Assembly (NCBI GenBank): GCA_015062815.1
Contig: SUTP01000002.1
Location: 3,618-66,804, forward strand
Direction of reading: 5' to 3'
DNA length: 63,187 nucleotides
From: Methanosphaera stadtmanae
GTDB taxonomy: Archaea > Methanobacteriota > Methanobacteria > Methanobacteriales > Methanobacteriaceae
Shown here: positions 18,635-28,057 of the stretch, in pieces
Layout of the letters: each line of letters opens with the position of its first letter
Numbering within the stretch: position 1 is the stretch's first letter
The notes under the pieces: generated by a model
What the model was told of the DNA's origin: nothing
Seen by the model: only the letters and a program-made list of their open reading frames with translations
Databases searched by the model: none
Position numbers and translations under genes: made by a program

Positions 18635-19855
18635 TTGAGTGAAACTATTACAATATCCCCGACTAGTCGTCAAGAGGGACATGCAGAATTATCAATGGAA
18701 GTTGATGATAAAGGAATAGTGACAACAGGACGTTATTTCAGCATTACACCAGTACGCGGAATAGAAAAAATGCTTATTGGAAAAAGACCTGAAACTGCTC
18801 CCGTTATTGTTCAAAGAATATGTGGAGTTTGTCCAGTAACTCATACATTAGCTTCAGTTGAAGCTATAGATGATTCATTAAAAATAAGTATACCTAAAGA
18901 TGCAAGAATTTTAAGAGAAATGTGTCTTAATGCACATATAATCAATAGTCATGCAATACATCATTTTCTTGTAGCTCCTGATTTTGTACCTGACGCAGAT
19001 TACAAACAAGTTGTAAAAAATATTTCCGAAATAAGAAAACATGCACAATTTGTTGAAGATGTTGTTGGTGGAGAAGGTATACATCCATCAGATATAAGAA
19101 TAGGCGGTATGGCCCATAACATTAGTAAAAATACTATTAATAAAATAAAAACAAGAATTAGTGGACTTCAAAAATTACTTGAACAACATGTAGAACAAAT
19201 GACTGTATATATTCAGGAGAAAGATTTCCCGGAAAATTTAGGACAACATAATCAACCAGTATTTGCTTCTGATGATACGTATGGTTCTAGAGACAATATT
19301 TCTTATAAAGAAATTGAAGAAATTGCACCAAGTTCATGGTATGATCTTCCAGAAATTGGTAAAAGAGCTTGTTCACAAATACCATTGTACAGAGGTGAAG
19401 CTGTTGAAACAGGTCCTAGAGCTCGTGCAGAAAAATATAGGCATTTTAAAGAAAAAGGAGTTAAAGCTCAACATTTAGCTAGAGCTGAAGAAATGTTGAA
19501 TTCTGCTGAAAAAATACTTGAACTAGTAAATCAATTAAATCCATCAGGTAAAACCATGGCAAAATTTGACTTAGAAGGAACAAATCGTTTAGGAATCGGA
19601 ATTATTGAAGGACCTAGAGGAACTAATATACATACAGCTAAAATATCTGAAGAAGGTTATATTAGTGATTACAATGCAATTGTTCCTACAACATGGAATA
19701 TTCCGACAATGGGTATTGCTACCGAGGGATTCCATCATGATTTTGCTCCACATGTAATAAGAGCATATGATCCATGTTTATCTTGTGCTACTCACATGGT
19801 TGTAAAAAACGATGATACAAAGGAAATAATTGAAGATAAATATGTACAATTATAA
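18635..19855 (+). CDS. frhA: Coenzyme F420-reducing hydrogenase, alpha (NiFe) subunit
   Basis: FrhA is the NiFe-carrying large subunit of the F420-reducing hydrogenase, which reduces F420 with H2. The nickel ligands appear as RICGVCP (Cys63, Cys66) and DPCLSCATH (Cys381, Cys384) in this 406-residue protein. The last 19 residues after His387 should be removed by the FrhD protease when the metal centre is complete. All four ligands are cysteine with no in-frame TGA, so it is not the selenocysteine type. TTG start, five bases after GGTGAT. It heads the frhADGB operon. Confidence 0.95.
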   Translation: MSETITISPTSRQEGHAELSMEVDDKGIVTTGRYFSITPVRGIEKMLIGKRPETAPVIVQRICGVCPVTHTLASVEAIDDSLKISIPKDARILREMCLNAHIINSHAIHHFLVAPDFVPDADYKQVVKNISEIRKHAQFVEDVVGGEGIHPSDIRIGGMAHNISKNTINKIKTRISGLQKLLEQHVEQMTVYIQEKDFPENLGQHNQPVFASDDTYGSRDNISYKEIEEIAPSSWYDLPEIGKRACSQIPLYRGEAVETGPRARAEKYRHFKEKGVKAQHLARAEEMLNSAEKILELVNQLNPSGKTMAKFDLEGTNRLGIGIIEGPRGTNIHTAKISEEGYISDYNAIVPTTWNIPTMGIATEGFHHDFAPHVIRAYDPCLSCATHMVVKNDDTKEIIEDKYVQL

Positions 19856-19868
19856 TTGAAGGTATTTT

Positions 19869-20345
19869 ATGGCATACAATCATGAAAATTTAATTATAGG
19901 TTGTGGAAATATCCTTTATGGTGATGATGGATTTGGACCTGCTGTAATTGAGTATATGAAAGAACATAATATCATATTAGAGGGAGATACTCAACTTATT
20001 GATGGTGCTACCAGTGCTCCGCATTATATATTCACGTTACCTGAAAACAAATGGAAAAATATTATCATTATTGATATTGCATCTATGAATAAAAAACCTG
20101 GAGAAATTGATGTTCTTAAATTGAATCAAATTAAAGAACAAGAAAGATATCTGGATGTTCATGGAATATCTGCTACAGATCCATTACATGAATTAGAAGA
20201 CCATATAAATATACGGATTGTTGCATGTGAACCGGAAAATGTTCCTGATGAAATGGAGTTAGGAATATCAGAAACATTAGAAAAAAGTATACCTCAAGTT
20301 ATAGAAAAAGTAAAAGAAGTATTATCTGATTTACTTAATAGTTAA
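19869..20345 (+). CDS. frhD: Hydrogenase maturation endopeptidase FrhD
   Basis: This 158-residue protease of the HycI/HyaD family cuts the C-terminal tail of FrhA. The fold markers are IIGCGNILYGDDGFGPAVIE (residues 8-27), with the nickel-sensing acidic residue, LIDGATSAPHYIF near 42-54, and VHGISATDPL near 97-106. It lies between frhA and frhG, the standard order in methanogens. The gene starts 13 bases after the frhA stop with AAGG in between. Confidence 0.92.
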   Translation: MAYNHENLIIGCGNILYGDDGFGPAVIEYMKEHNIILEGDTQLIDGATSAPHYIFTLPENKWKNIIIIDIASMNKKPGEIDVLKLNQIKEQERYLDVHGISATDPLHELEDHINIRIVACEPENVPDEMELGISETLEKSIPQVIEKVKEVLSDLLNS

Positions 20346-20374
20346 AATTAATTAAATAAGGTATGGTGAGACTC

Positions 20375-21148
20375 TTGTTTGAAAAATTAAAAAAAATCGT
20401 TAGTAACACGAATAATGAAGAAAAAAAAGTTACTACATCCCAAGTAAACTCTGGAAATAAATTAAAAATAGGTTATATCCATTTATCTGGATGTACGGGA
20501 GATTTAATGTCTTTTACAGAAAATTATGATGATTTATCAGATTTACTTGAAGCAGTGGATATTGTTTATGGACAAACACTTGTTGATAAATGGGAAATGC
20601 CTAATATGGACTTAGTTCTTATTGAAGGATCTGTTTGTCTTGAAGATGAACATTCAATAAAAGAATTAAAAGAAGCTAGAGAAAAATCAAAACTATTAGT
20701 AGCACTTGGTTCTTGTGCAGCTACTGGTGGATTTACTGTTTACTCTAAAGGTGGTCAAGGTGCTCAACCACAACATTCATCATTTTTAGCATTACAACAT
20801 TTGGTTAAAGTTGATTTAGCAATACCTGGATGTCCTGCATCTCCAGATATAATTAAAAAAGTATTATTAGCAGCAATAAATAATGATATGGATTATCTTG
20901 CACCTTTTATTGATTTTGCTAAAAATGAAGAAGCATGTGGATGTGATTTGCAGAAAAAAGTTGTGAATCAATCAATATGTATTGGTTGTGGAACCTGTGC
21001 TATGACTTGTCCAACTAGAGCTATGACTATGAAAGATGGAAGACCAAGTTTCAATTGTGATAGGTGTGTGAAATGTGGTTTATGTTATTATCAATGTACA
21101 CGTAGTTGGTGGCCAATTGATGAAATTTATAAAGAAATAGGATTTTAG
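20375..21148 (+). CDS. frhG: Coenzyme F420-reducing hydrogenase, gamma (Fe-S) subunit
   Basis: FrhG carries three [4Fe-4S] clusters between the NiFe site and FrhB. The small-subunit cysteine pattern is clear ([36 protein letters not shown]), and a C-terminal two-cluster ferredoxin follows ([26 protein letters not shown]). An ATG at 20363 in the same frame has AAGG only one base ahead. The TTG at 20375 has GGTGA at five bases, like frhA, so I take TTG, giving 257 residues. A charged N-terminal segment of about 35 residues precedes the conserved domain. Confidence 0.93.
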   Translation: MFEKLKKIVSNTNNEEKKVTTSQVNSGNKLKIGYIHLSGCTGDLMSFTENYDDLSDLLEAVDIVYGQTLVDKWEMPNMDLVLIEGSVCLEDEHSIKELKEAREKSKLLVALGSCAATGGFTVYSKGGQGAQPQHSSFLALQHLVKVDLAIPGCPASPDIIKKVLLAAINNDMDYLAPFIDFAKNEEACGCDLQKKVVNQSICIGCGTCAMTCPTRAMTMKDGRPSFNCDRCVKCGLCYYQCTRSWWPIDEIYKEIGF

Positions 21149-21161
21149 GGAGGAAAAAACC

Positions 21162-22058
21162 ATGATACAAGATTCAATTCTCGGACCACATCAAGAAATA
21201 ATTACTGCAAGAGCTTCTGATAAAAAAATATTGACTAAATCTCAAGATGGGGGAATAGTTTCTACAATTTTAGCTTATGCTCTTGAACAGAACATCATTG
21301 ATGGAACAATAGTTGCTGTTGAAGGTGATGAACCTTGGAAACCTGAACCAATGATAGCAACAACCAAAAAAGATATTTTAAAAGGTGCTGGAACTAAGTA
21401 CACAATGTGTCCTAATCCATCATTAATTAAAGAAGCAACTAGAGAATACGGTTTAGAAAAAATAGGAACTGTTGGAACACCATGTCAAGTAATGGGAATA
21501 CGTAAAATGCAAACTTATCCTTTAGGTGTTAGAAATGTTGTTGATAAAATAGCTTTAGTCATGGGTATCTACTGTATGGAAAACTTCCCATACGAATCCA
21601 TAAAAACATTTATAGAAGATAAAATAGGAACAAAACCATCTAAAGTTACTAAAATGAATATTACCAAAGGTAAACTATTTATAACAACATCTGAAGGTGA
21701 AGGAACAATACCACTTAAAGAAACACATGGTTATGAACAAAGTGGTTGTAATTATTGTATGGATTACGTAGCCGAATTATCTGATCTTTCTTGTGGATCT
21801 GTTGGAGCAAAACCCGGATGGTCAACAATTATTAAACGTACTGATAAAGGTTCATCTTTAATTGATAAAGCAATTGAAGATGGCGTACTTGAAACAATGG
21901 AAACAAATGAGGGTAAATTCGGTTTAGAAATGCTTAGGAAATTATCTACAAATAAGAAAACTAAACATCAAAAACAAATTGATAAAAAATTAGATATGGG
22001 CCTCAAAATACCTTTTGCACATTCAAAAGATAAAAATGACCCTTATGAAAATAGATAA
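21162..22058 (+). CDS. frhB: Coenzyme F420-reducing hydrogenase, beta subunit
   Basis: FrhB is the FAD and [4Fe-4S] subunit that passes electrons to F420. The 298-residue length fits FrhB. Family segments are KSQDGGIVSTILAYALEQ near 26-43, KYTMCPNP near 84, GTPCQVMGIRKMQ near 106, and the cysteine pair region GCNYCMDYVAELSDLSCGSVG near 197-217. GGAGG precedes the start, 13 bases after frhG. The stop codon sits inside a hairpin terminator. Confidence 0.95.
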   Translation: MIQDSILGPHQEIITARASDKKILTKSQDGGIVSTILAYALEQNIIDGTIVAVEGDEPWKPEPMIATTKKDILKGAGTKYTMCPNPSLIKEATREYGLEKIGTVGTPCQVMGIRKMQTYPLGVRNVVDKIALVMGIYCMENFPYESIKTFIEDKIGTKPSKVTKMNITKGKLFITTSEGEGTIPLKETHGYEQSGCNYCMDYVAELSDLSCGSVGAKPGWSTIIKRTDKGSSLIDKAIEDGVLETMETNEGKFGLEMLRKLSTNKKTKHQKQIDKKLDMGLKIPFAHSKDKNDPYENR

Positions 22059-22074
22059 CATCTATTTTCTTTTT
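22048..22074 (+). terminator. Terminator of the frh operon, stop codon within the hairpin
   Basis: AAAATAGAT at 22048-22056 pairs with ATCTATTTT at 22060-22068 around a three-base loop, followed by TTTTT at 22070-22074. The TAA stop of frhB spans the left arm end and loop. The structure also lies next to the convergent peptidase gene stop and could work in both directions. Confidence 0.6.
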
Positions 22075-22075
22075 A

Positions 22076-22648
22076 TTAAATATTACGTATCAAATACCAA
22101 TATTGAGTTAAATACTCATCATATTTTTTGTAATCAGGAAATTCTTTTTTTATTATATTAAAAAATTCATCATTGTGTGCCAAAACAAGAATATGTGCTA
22201 ACTCATGATATATAATGTAAGCTACTAATTCATCAGGCAAATATTTCAAATTTTTAGATAACGTTATATTTTTCAAACTACTACAACTTCCCCATTTTTT
22301 AGTCATATCTCTATACTGTACCCTATTTACTTTAACATTTAATATTTTCTGGTATTTTTCTATATATTCTTGAGATAATATTTTTAATTGATTTAAATTT
22401 CTATTAATAAGTTTTTTACCAAAAGTTTGTTTTTGTAGTTTTTCATTTAACTTTTCATATTCAGTTATTTTTTTATAAATCCATTTATCTTTTTTATGAA
22501 TATAAGTTTCAATATCTCCCTTGAAATTATTAGGAATTATTAGTTTTAATCTATTTGATTTTAATTCATAACGAATATACTTGACTTTTCTACGTTCAAT
22601 TGTATAAGTTATATCTTTATCAATTATTGTAATTGGTATCTCTTTCAT
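22076..22648 (-). CDS. YgjP-like metallopeptidase domain protein (DUF45)
   Basis: This 190-residue protein ends in a zinc-peptidase motif IIYHELAHILVLAHNDEF (near residues 144-161), i.e. HExxH followed by a third histidine. Before it stands the DUF45 hallmark MTKKWGSCSSLKNITL near 115. The family (YgjP, SprT-like relatives) has few characterised members and the substrate is unknown. The gene is convergent with frhB and only 17 bases from its stop. AT-rich promoter DNA precedes the start on the minus strand. Confidence 0.85.
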   Translation of the reverse strand: MKEIPITIIDKDITYTIERRKVKYIRYELKSNRLKLIIPNNFKGDIETYIHKKDKWIYKKITEYEKLNEKLQKQTFGKKLINRNLNQLKILSQEYIEKYQKILNVKVNRVQYRDMTKKWGSCSSLKNITLSKNLKYLPDELVAYIIYHELAHILVLAHNDEFFNIIKKEFPDYKKYDEYLTQYWYLIRNI

Positions 22649-22802
22649 AACATTTCTAGATATTACAACGATAATTTAAATAATTTAGTATTTCAAGATT
22701 TTGCAATATAACTAAAAGAAACATTTTAGAATAAGAATAATCTAAATATATTATAAGAAATAATTATAATCTAAGTTTAGATATATTTAAAAAGGGAATT
22801 TT

Positions 22803-24002
22803 ATGAATAATATTAAAGAAGTTGATGTTTTGGTTATTGGTGCTGGACCTGCAGGATCAATGGCTGCAAGTGAATCAAGTAAAAATGGTGCTAAAACACT
22901 AATAATTGAAAAAAAATCAGAAATTGGAACACCTAAACGATGTGCTGAAGGTATAACCCTTAATGAATTGAAAAAAAATGAAATAGATATTGATGAAAGA
23001 TGGGTTGCTAAATATATTGAAGGTGTTAAAATTGTTTCACCAGATAATACTGATGTTACATTAAATACAAAAGATTTAGATGTTCCTGCTAGAGGCGTAA
23101 TTTTAGAACGTAAAATTTTTGATAAACATTTAACTATGGAAGCTATCCGAAATGGAGCTGAAGTAATGGTTAAAACACAAGCCACAAATATGGTAAAAGA
23201 TGAAGATGGTTATTTAGTTTCAATAAAAGGACTTGATAAAGAAATTACTCATATAAAAGCTAAAATTGTAATAGGTGCCGATGGACCGGAAAGTCATGTT
23301 GGGGGATGGGCAGGCCTTAATACTACAGTTAAATTTAGTGAAATGGATTCCGGCGCACAATATGAAATGGTTAATTTAAATTTACCCTATGATGGTGATT
23401 TAATTGAATTTTATTTTGGTAGTGTAGCTCCAGGAGGTTATGCTTGGATTTTCCCTAAAGGAAAAGATGTGGCTAATGTAGGTATAGATGTATCTAATGC
23501 TAGAACCGATAAAAGTGCTATTGAACATTTAAATGAATTTGTTGCAAATTGTGAAGAAACAAAAAATGGCCAAATTGTTGAAATCAATGTTGGTGGAAAT
23601 CCCTTCTGTGGTGTATTCGATAAAATAGTTACAGATAACGTTTTATTAGTAGGTGATGCTGCTGGTTGTATTAATCCAGTCACAGGCGGCGGAATTGAAT
23701 TAGCTATTCAAAGTGGTAAAGCAGCAGGAACTATTGCGGCTAAAGCAATTAAAGAAAAAAATTATTCCGAAGAACGATTGAATGAATATTCAGATTATAT
23801 TGATGAAACTATACGTAAAAAATGTAATAAGCTAATTGGTGTGAGAGACTTCGTTTATAGTTTAAATGATGAAGAATTTAATAAATTTGCAAAAGCTTTA
23901 AATGATGCTAACTTAAAAGAAATATCTTATACATCATTAATAAAACCATTAATTAAAGTATCTCCTAAAAAATTATTTAAATTACGAAAAGTACTATTTT
24001 AA
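22803..24002 (+). CDS. Geranylgeranyl reductase (archaeal lipid double-bond reductase)
   Basis: This FAD enzyme of 399 residues saturates the geranylgeranyl chains of archaeal ether lipids. The dinucleotide motif VIGAGPAGSMAA (residues 12-23), EIGTPKRCAEGI near 41-52 with the conserved cysteine, GADGPESHVGGWAG near 159, GGYAWIFPKG near 212-221 and LLVGDAAGCINPVTGGGI near 282-299 agree with digeranylgeranylglycerophospholipid reductases. A second, more divergent relative is at 36.8 kb. The real electron donor is unknown (ferredoxin or F420 have been proposed for this family). Confidence 0.9.
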   Translation: MNNIKEVDVLVIGAGPAGSMAASESSKNGAKTLIIEKKSEIGTPKRCAEGITLNELKKNEIDIDERWVAKYIEGVKIVSPDNTDVTLNTKDLDVPARGVILERKIFDKHLTMEAIRNGAEVMVKTQATNMVKDEDGYLVSIKGLDKEITHIKAKIVIGADGPESHVGGWAGLNTTVKFSEMDSGAQYEMVNLNLPYDGDLIEFYFGSVAPGGYAWIFPKGKDVANVGIDVSNARTDKSAIEHLNEFVANCEETKNGQIVEINVGGNPFCGVFDKIVTDNVLLVGDAAGCINPVTGGGIELAIQSGKAAGTIAAKAIKEKNYSEERLNEYSDYIDETIRKKCNKLIGVRDFVYSLNDEEFNKFAKALNDANLKEISYTSLIKPLIKVSPKKLFKLRKVLF

Positions 24003-24016
24003 CACCCATTTTTAAG

Positions 24017-24057
24017 ATAAGTTCAACTTATTTTAATTTTATTCCTACTTTTTTTTA
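24017..24057 (+). terminator. Hairpin and T-run after the lipid reductase gene
   Basis: ATAAGTT at 24017-24023 and AACTTAT at 24025-24031 form a palindrome around one C. T-rich DNA with a long T-run at about 24050-24057 follows. Confidence 0.45.
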
Positions 24058-24120
24058 TTTTAAAAAAAATTTTATAAATTCAAAATAATATTTTCCACAG
24101 ATAATTTACTTCGTTATACC

Positions 24121-24210
24121 ATTTTAAAGTAGGACTCTCTCTGAGAGAGTCCCCCTGTCTGACACCCCTTATGACTCTTACTCTTCCAGAGTCTCCGTGA
24201 GCCTTAAAAT
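24121..24210. repeat. GC-rich element of nested inverted repeats
   Basis: This 90-base island is far richer in G and C than the surrounding DNA. ATTTTAA (24121-24127) and TTAAAAT (24204-24210) close it. Inside are GGACTCTC/GAGAGTCC (24132-24139 with 24145-24152), TGTC-T-GACA (24156-24164) and GACTCT/AGAGTC (24173-24178 with 24188-24193). It could be a structured RNA in either direction or a protein-binding DNA element. A TATA-like TTTATAAAT on the minus strand lies just beyond its right end. No ORF runs through it and no known family is recognised. Confidence 0.5.
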
Positions 24211-24293
24211 TATTTATAAAGAATATTTAAGCAATATTTTAATATAATTATAGTAATTATCTAGATAATTAAATAAATAAATTTAAAGGATAA

Positions 24294-25286
24294 ATGAAAA
24301 TGGTACTGAATATCTACAAATATATGAATTATTACAAAATAACTAAAACAATTTACTCACAAGTTATAGATTATGGTACTTTTAATACTTACAATGAAGC
24401 TTTAAATCAAAAAAAATTACTTCAAAAGCATAATTGGATAAAAAGCAAATCAACCCATTATGATAAAGAGAATATATTTCCAAAATATCTTCTTAAAAAA
24501 GATGAAGAAGATAATTATATCATAATCAATAAAAATACAGGAAAAACTTATGGATCATATAAAAGTAAGAAATATGCTAAAATTATAAAAAGAATTTTAC
24601 CATTCTATAAAGAAAATATAAATATAACGAAAATAGAAAAACAAGCACTTAAAGAATTTTATAAATATATCCACTATAATAAGTTTAAAGATAAATATCA
24701 TATTATTTATAAGAATACTACAATAGGCACATACAATACATTAATTGAAGCACTTACTGAAAGAGATTTATTAATTAAATTTGAAAATAAAGTATATTTT
24801 GAAAATCCAAACTTATTTTATACTTATGATAAAAAAAGATTACCCCCATTTTATACATCAAAAGATATTACTTATAACCCCAGCCAAAATAAATATAAAA
24901 TAACTAAAAAAATTCAAAATAAAGAGATTACCCTTGGTTTTTATTCTACATACACTTTAGCTAATAACATAAACAGATATCTTGAAAAAAATTACTTAGA
25001 ACTAAATGTAATAAAACACATCATAAAAGTAACTAAACAAATACAAAAAAGAGATAATTATATTAACAAAATTAATGGAATCTATTATATTAAACGTAGA
25101 ATCAATGAAAAAGAAATAATTTATGCAAAATATGATGATATTGAACTTGCTAGATACATACGAAACAAATTAAAAAAAAATAATTGGAAAAAAAGTTCAT
25201 TTGAAAGTTATGAATGTAATTATTATCAAAATCAGATCAAAACAAAATATTATTATGATAATACAGATTTCTTTAAAAAAGCTTAA
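24294..25286 (+). CDS. Basic protein of five AP2/integrase-arm-like repeats, unknown function
   Basis: The protein has 330 residues, very rich in Lys, Tyr, Asn and Ile. I see five copies of a module with the pattern Y-x-I-x-K...G-x-Y-x(5)-A-x(3)-R/K-x-x-L, at about residues 12-48, 74-101, 133-160, 199-230 and 262-298. The first and last also end in NNW or HNW. The pattern resembles the three-strand plus helix fold of AP2 and integrase N-terminal arm DNA-binding domains. DNA binding is therefore plausible, and the high charge fits, but this is inference. The ATG follows AAAGGATAA. No neighbour explains it. Confidence 0.65.
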   Translation: MKMVLNIYKYMNYYKITKTIYSQVIDYGTFNTYNEALNQKKLLQKHNWIKSKSTHYDKENIFPKYLLKKDEEDNYIIINKNTGKTYGSYKSKKYAKIIKRILPFYKENINITKIEKQALKEFYKYIHYNKFKDKYHIIYKNTTIGTYNTLIEALTERDLLIKFENKVYFENPNLFYTYDKKRLPPFYTSKDITYNPSQNKYKITKKIQNKEITLGFYSTYTLANNINRYLEKNYLELNVIKHIIKVTKQIQKRDNYINKINGIYYIKRRINEKEIIYAKYDDIELARYIRNKLKKNNWKKSSFESYECNYYQNQIKTKYYYDNTDFFKKA

Positions 25287-25522
25287 AAGAGCGATAAATA
25301 TTTTAATTAAAATAATGACTAAAAAGATTAACAATTATTAAAAAATAAATAAAATTATACGTACAAAAATAAAATCAATAAACGTATAATATTTTTATAA
25401 TATCAAATCCATATAATAATATAACGTTTTCAATACACGAACTATCTTAAATAAATTAAATATTTAGAGAATTAGTTTAAAAATAATTTAGAGTATTTTA
25501 AATTGTTAATCAAATAGTGAGA

Positions 25523-25583
25523 ATAGAAAATATGTGTTAGGGTTAAATCCATTTTATTTTTTTATGGAAAACATGTATTAGGG
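25523..25583 (+). promoter_or_regulatory. Paired 20-base direct repeat upstream of adenine deaminase
   Basis: ATAGAAAATATGTGTTAGGG (25523-25542) and ATGGAAAACATGTATTAGGG (25564-25583) match at 17 of 20 positions, 41 bases apart (about four helical turns). They lie 43 bases or more upstream of the adenine deaminase start and could be two binding sites for a regulator. The rest of the 25287-25625 gap is AT-rich with no gene seen. Confidence 0.35.
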
Positions 25584-25625
25584 GAGACTATTCAAAACTA
25601 TTACAGATATATGGAGTTTAATAAA

Positions 25626-27254
25626 ATGATAATGAAAGGAAATATTTTAAATGTATTCACTGATGAAATATATCCAGGAGAAATTAAGATTGAAAACGGG
25701 ATTATTCAATCAATAAAAGAAATAAACAGTGATTTTAATGAAATTATTGTTCCTGGATTCATTGATTCTCACATACATATTGAAAGTTCTATGTTAACAC
25801 CTTCTAGATTTGCTGAAATAGCATTAAAACATGGAACAACCTCTGTGGTAGCCGATCCACATGAAATAGCTAATGTTATGGGTATTGAAGGTATTGAATA
25901 CATGATCAACGATGCTAATGCATCACCATTAAATTATTACTTTACAGCACCCTCTTGTGTACCATCAACCAAATATGAAACATCCGGTGCTACATTGAAT
26001 AGTAAAAATATAGATGAATTATTAAATAGGCCTGAATTCGTAGCATTAGGAGAGATGATGAATTATATGGGTGTAATTAATAAAGACAAAGAAGTAATGG
26101 CCAAATTAGATATAGCAAGAAAGCATAAAAAACCAATTGATGGACACGCTCCTCAACTAACTGGAAAAGCATTACAAGCTTATGTAAAACAAGGTATAAC
26201 AACCTGTCACGAATCAATAACAAAAAAAGAAGCTCTTGAAAAAAGACGCCTTGGTATGAAAATAATGATTCGTGAAGGATCAGAAAATCATAGTTTAGAA
26301 GAATTATTACATTGTGGAGCAGAATTCATTGTTTCAGACGATATTACATCAGAAGATTTATTAAAAGGACATCTAGACAAATGTTTACGTGAAGCTGTTG
26401 ATTTAGGTATGGATCCGTTTGATGCTATAAAATTAGTTACAATTAATCCCGCCGAACATTACAACTTAAATACTGGCAGTATTACACCTGGAAAAAATGC
26501 AGACTTAGTATTTATTGATAATTTAAATGATTTTAGAGTAAAACGAGTTATTGTAAATGGTAATACAATATTTAAAAAACAAAAATTATTATTTAGAGCA
26601 AATCCTAAGTTATTAGAAAACAAACTAGACATAATACCTAAAAAACCAGAAGAATTTAATATTAAAGTACAAGACCCTTCACATAAAAGTGCTACTGTTA
26701 ATGTTATAACTGCTAAAGATAACCAAATTATTACTGGAACTAAAACAGCTAAATTAACAATAACTAAAGGAATAATATTACCATCCATATATGAAGACAT
26801 ATTAAAAATAAGTATCGTTGAAAGATATGGTGGAAATACCATAAGTAATGGATTTATAAGTGGATTTGGAATAAAAAATGGAGCTATGGCCGCCAGTATA
26901 GCTCATGATTCACATAATATTATAGTTGTAGGAACCAATGACAAATTTATGGCTCAAGTTACAAATAAAATTATTGAAAACAAGGGAGGACTAGCTGCAA
27001 CATCTAATCATGACAGTATCGATTTATCATTACCTATTGCAGGATTAATGAGTAATAAATCAGCACACAACGTTGCTAAAGTATCATCCAAAATGAATGA
27101 ATTCGTTCAAAATATGGGCTGTCAATTAACAAATCCGTTTTCAACATTATCCTTCATGGCATCACCAGTTATTCCTTCAGTAAAAATTACTGATAAAGGT
27201 TTATTTGATGTTAATAAAAATGAATTTATGAATGTTATTATTAATGAAAAATAA
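25626..27254 (+). CDS. ade: Adenine deaminase
   Basis: The enzyme turns adenine into hypoxanthine plus ammonia in purine salvage. This amidohydrolase has the metal motif DSHIHIESSML, then ADPHEIANVMG, LGEMMN near 145, DGHAPQLTGKAL and the aspartate segment IVSDDIT, then the C-terminal ade domain with HDSHNIIVVG. An upstream in-frame ATG at 25611 would add five residues, but GGAG at 25613-25616 sits nine bases before the ATG at 25626, so the latter is preferred (542 residues). The GMP synthase genes nearby share the purine theme. Confidence 0.93.
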   Translation: MIMKGNILNVFTDEIYPGEIKIENGIIQSIKEINSDFNEIIVPGFIDSHIHIESSMLTPSRFAEIALKHGTTSVVADPHEIANVMGIEGIEYMINDANASPLNYYFTAPSCVPSTKYETSGATLNSKNIDELLNRPEFVALGEMMNYMGVINKDKEVMAKLDIARKHKKPIDGHAPQLTGKALQAYVKQGITTCHESITKKEALEKRRLGMKIMIREGSENHSLEELLHCGAEFIVSDDITSEDLLKGHLDKCLREAVDLGMDPFDAIKLVTINPAEHYNLNTGSITPGKNADLVFIDNLNDFRVKRVIVNGNTIFKKQKLLFRANPKLLENKLDIIPKKPEEFNIKVQDPSHKSATVNVITAKDNQIITGTKTAKLTITKGIILPSIYEDILKISIVERYGGNTISNGFISGFGIKNGAMAASIAHDSHNIIVVGTNDKFMAQVTNKIIENKGGLAATSNHDSIDLSLPIAGLMSNKSAHNVAKVSSKMNEFVQNMGCQLTNPFSTLSFMASPVIPSVKITDKGLFDVNKNEFMNVIINEK

Positions 27255-27271
27255 TATTCCTAAATTTTTTT

Positions 27272-27886
27272 TTAAAATAGTTTATTTAATTCTTTTTTTA
27301 TTAGATTCAAAGAATCCAAATGATTTTGATTACCTTCTTTCAATATAAACTTATAAGTTTTGTTTATTTCTTCAATTAAATTGTTTTTTTCCTCAGAACT
27401 CATTAAATGAAACCTAGAAACTTTAACTAATAAATCTAGTATGGTATTTGTTGATCGATTTATTGCAGGCATCTTATTTTTCAATTTTTTGAAACCTGTA
27501 ATTTCTGCAGTTATTCTATAATAAACTGAAGTACCATAATTATCCTCTTGAATAAATCTTAGAATATCCTCTACTTTAGCATCAATAGTATAATCAGAAC
27601 AGACCAATACATCATTTTCAATATAATCATCATCATTTAACTTATTAAAAAAAGCTTTTGTATAGATTAAAGGATTTAATGAAAATTGTACCTTAAAATT
27701 AGGATTAGATTTGATATTTTTCAAAGTAATATTAGGAAATAAGTTTAAAATAAGTTTATTGTCTATTAATTTAATCCCAAAAGGTTTTGTATGTACTTCT
27801 TCACCAACATTTTTTGTTGTTATTAGAACTTCATAAGTTGTACGTTCATCTAAAATATTATTAATTTTCATTGTATCAACATCCAC
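27272..27886 (-). CDS. DUF447 family protein (split-barrel flavin-binding fold)
   Basis: This 204-residue protein carries the DUF447 start YEVLITTKNVGEEVHTKPFG near residues 18-37. It is followed by the N-rich strand segments and the late FKKLKNKMPAINRSTNTILDLL motif near 133. DUF447 proteins have a flavin-reductase-like split barrel fold and no proven role. Strands and spacing fit a full-length gene. It is convergent with ade and divergent from guaAA. Confidence 0.8.
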   Translation of the reverse strand: MDVDTMKINNILDERTTYEVLITTKNVGEEVHTKPFGIKLIDNKLILNLFPNITLKNIKSNPNFKVQFSLNPLIYTKAFFNKLNDDDYIENDVLVCSDYTIDAKVEDILRFIQEDNYGTSVYYRITAEITGFKKLKNKMPAINRSTNTILDLLVKVSRFHLMSSEEKNNLIEEINKTYKFILKEGNQNHLDSLNLIKKELNKLF

Positions 27887-28057
27887 TTAAATTAACACAG
27901 CCATTTATTTATATTTGAACTAATACAATAAATACGTTTTAATTATAATTAAAAATTATATATCATTATTGTAATATATAATATATAAGTAAGAAAATAA
28001 TAAAGTAGTTAATATATACTTTTAACTTATTTTAATGAAAATATATGGGAATTAAAT

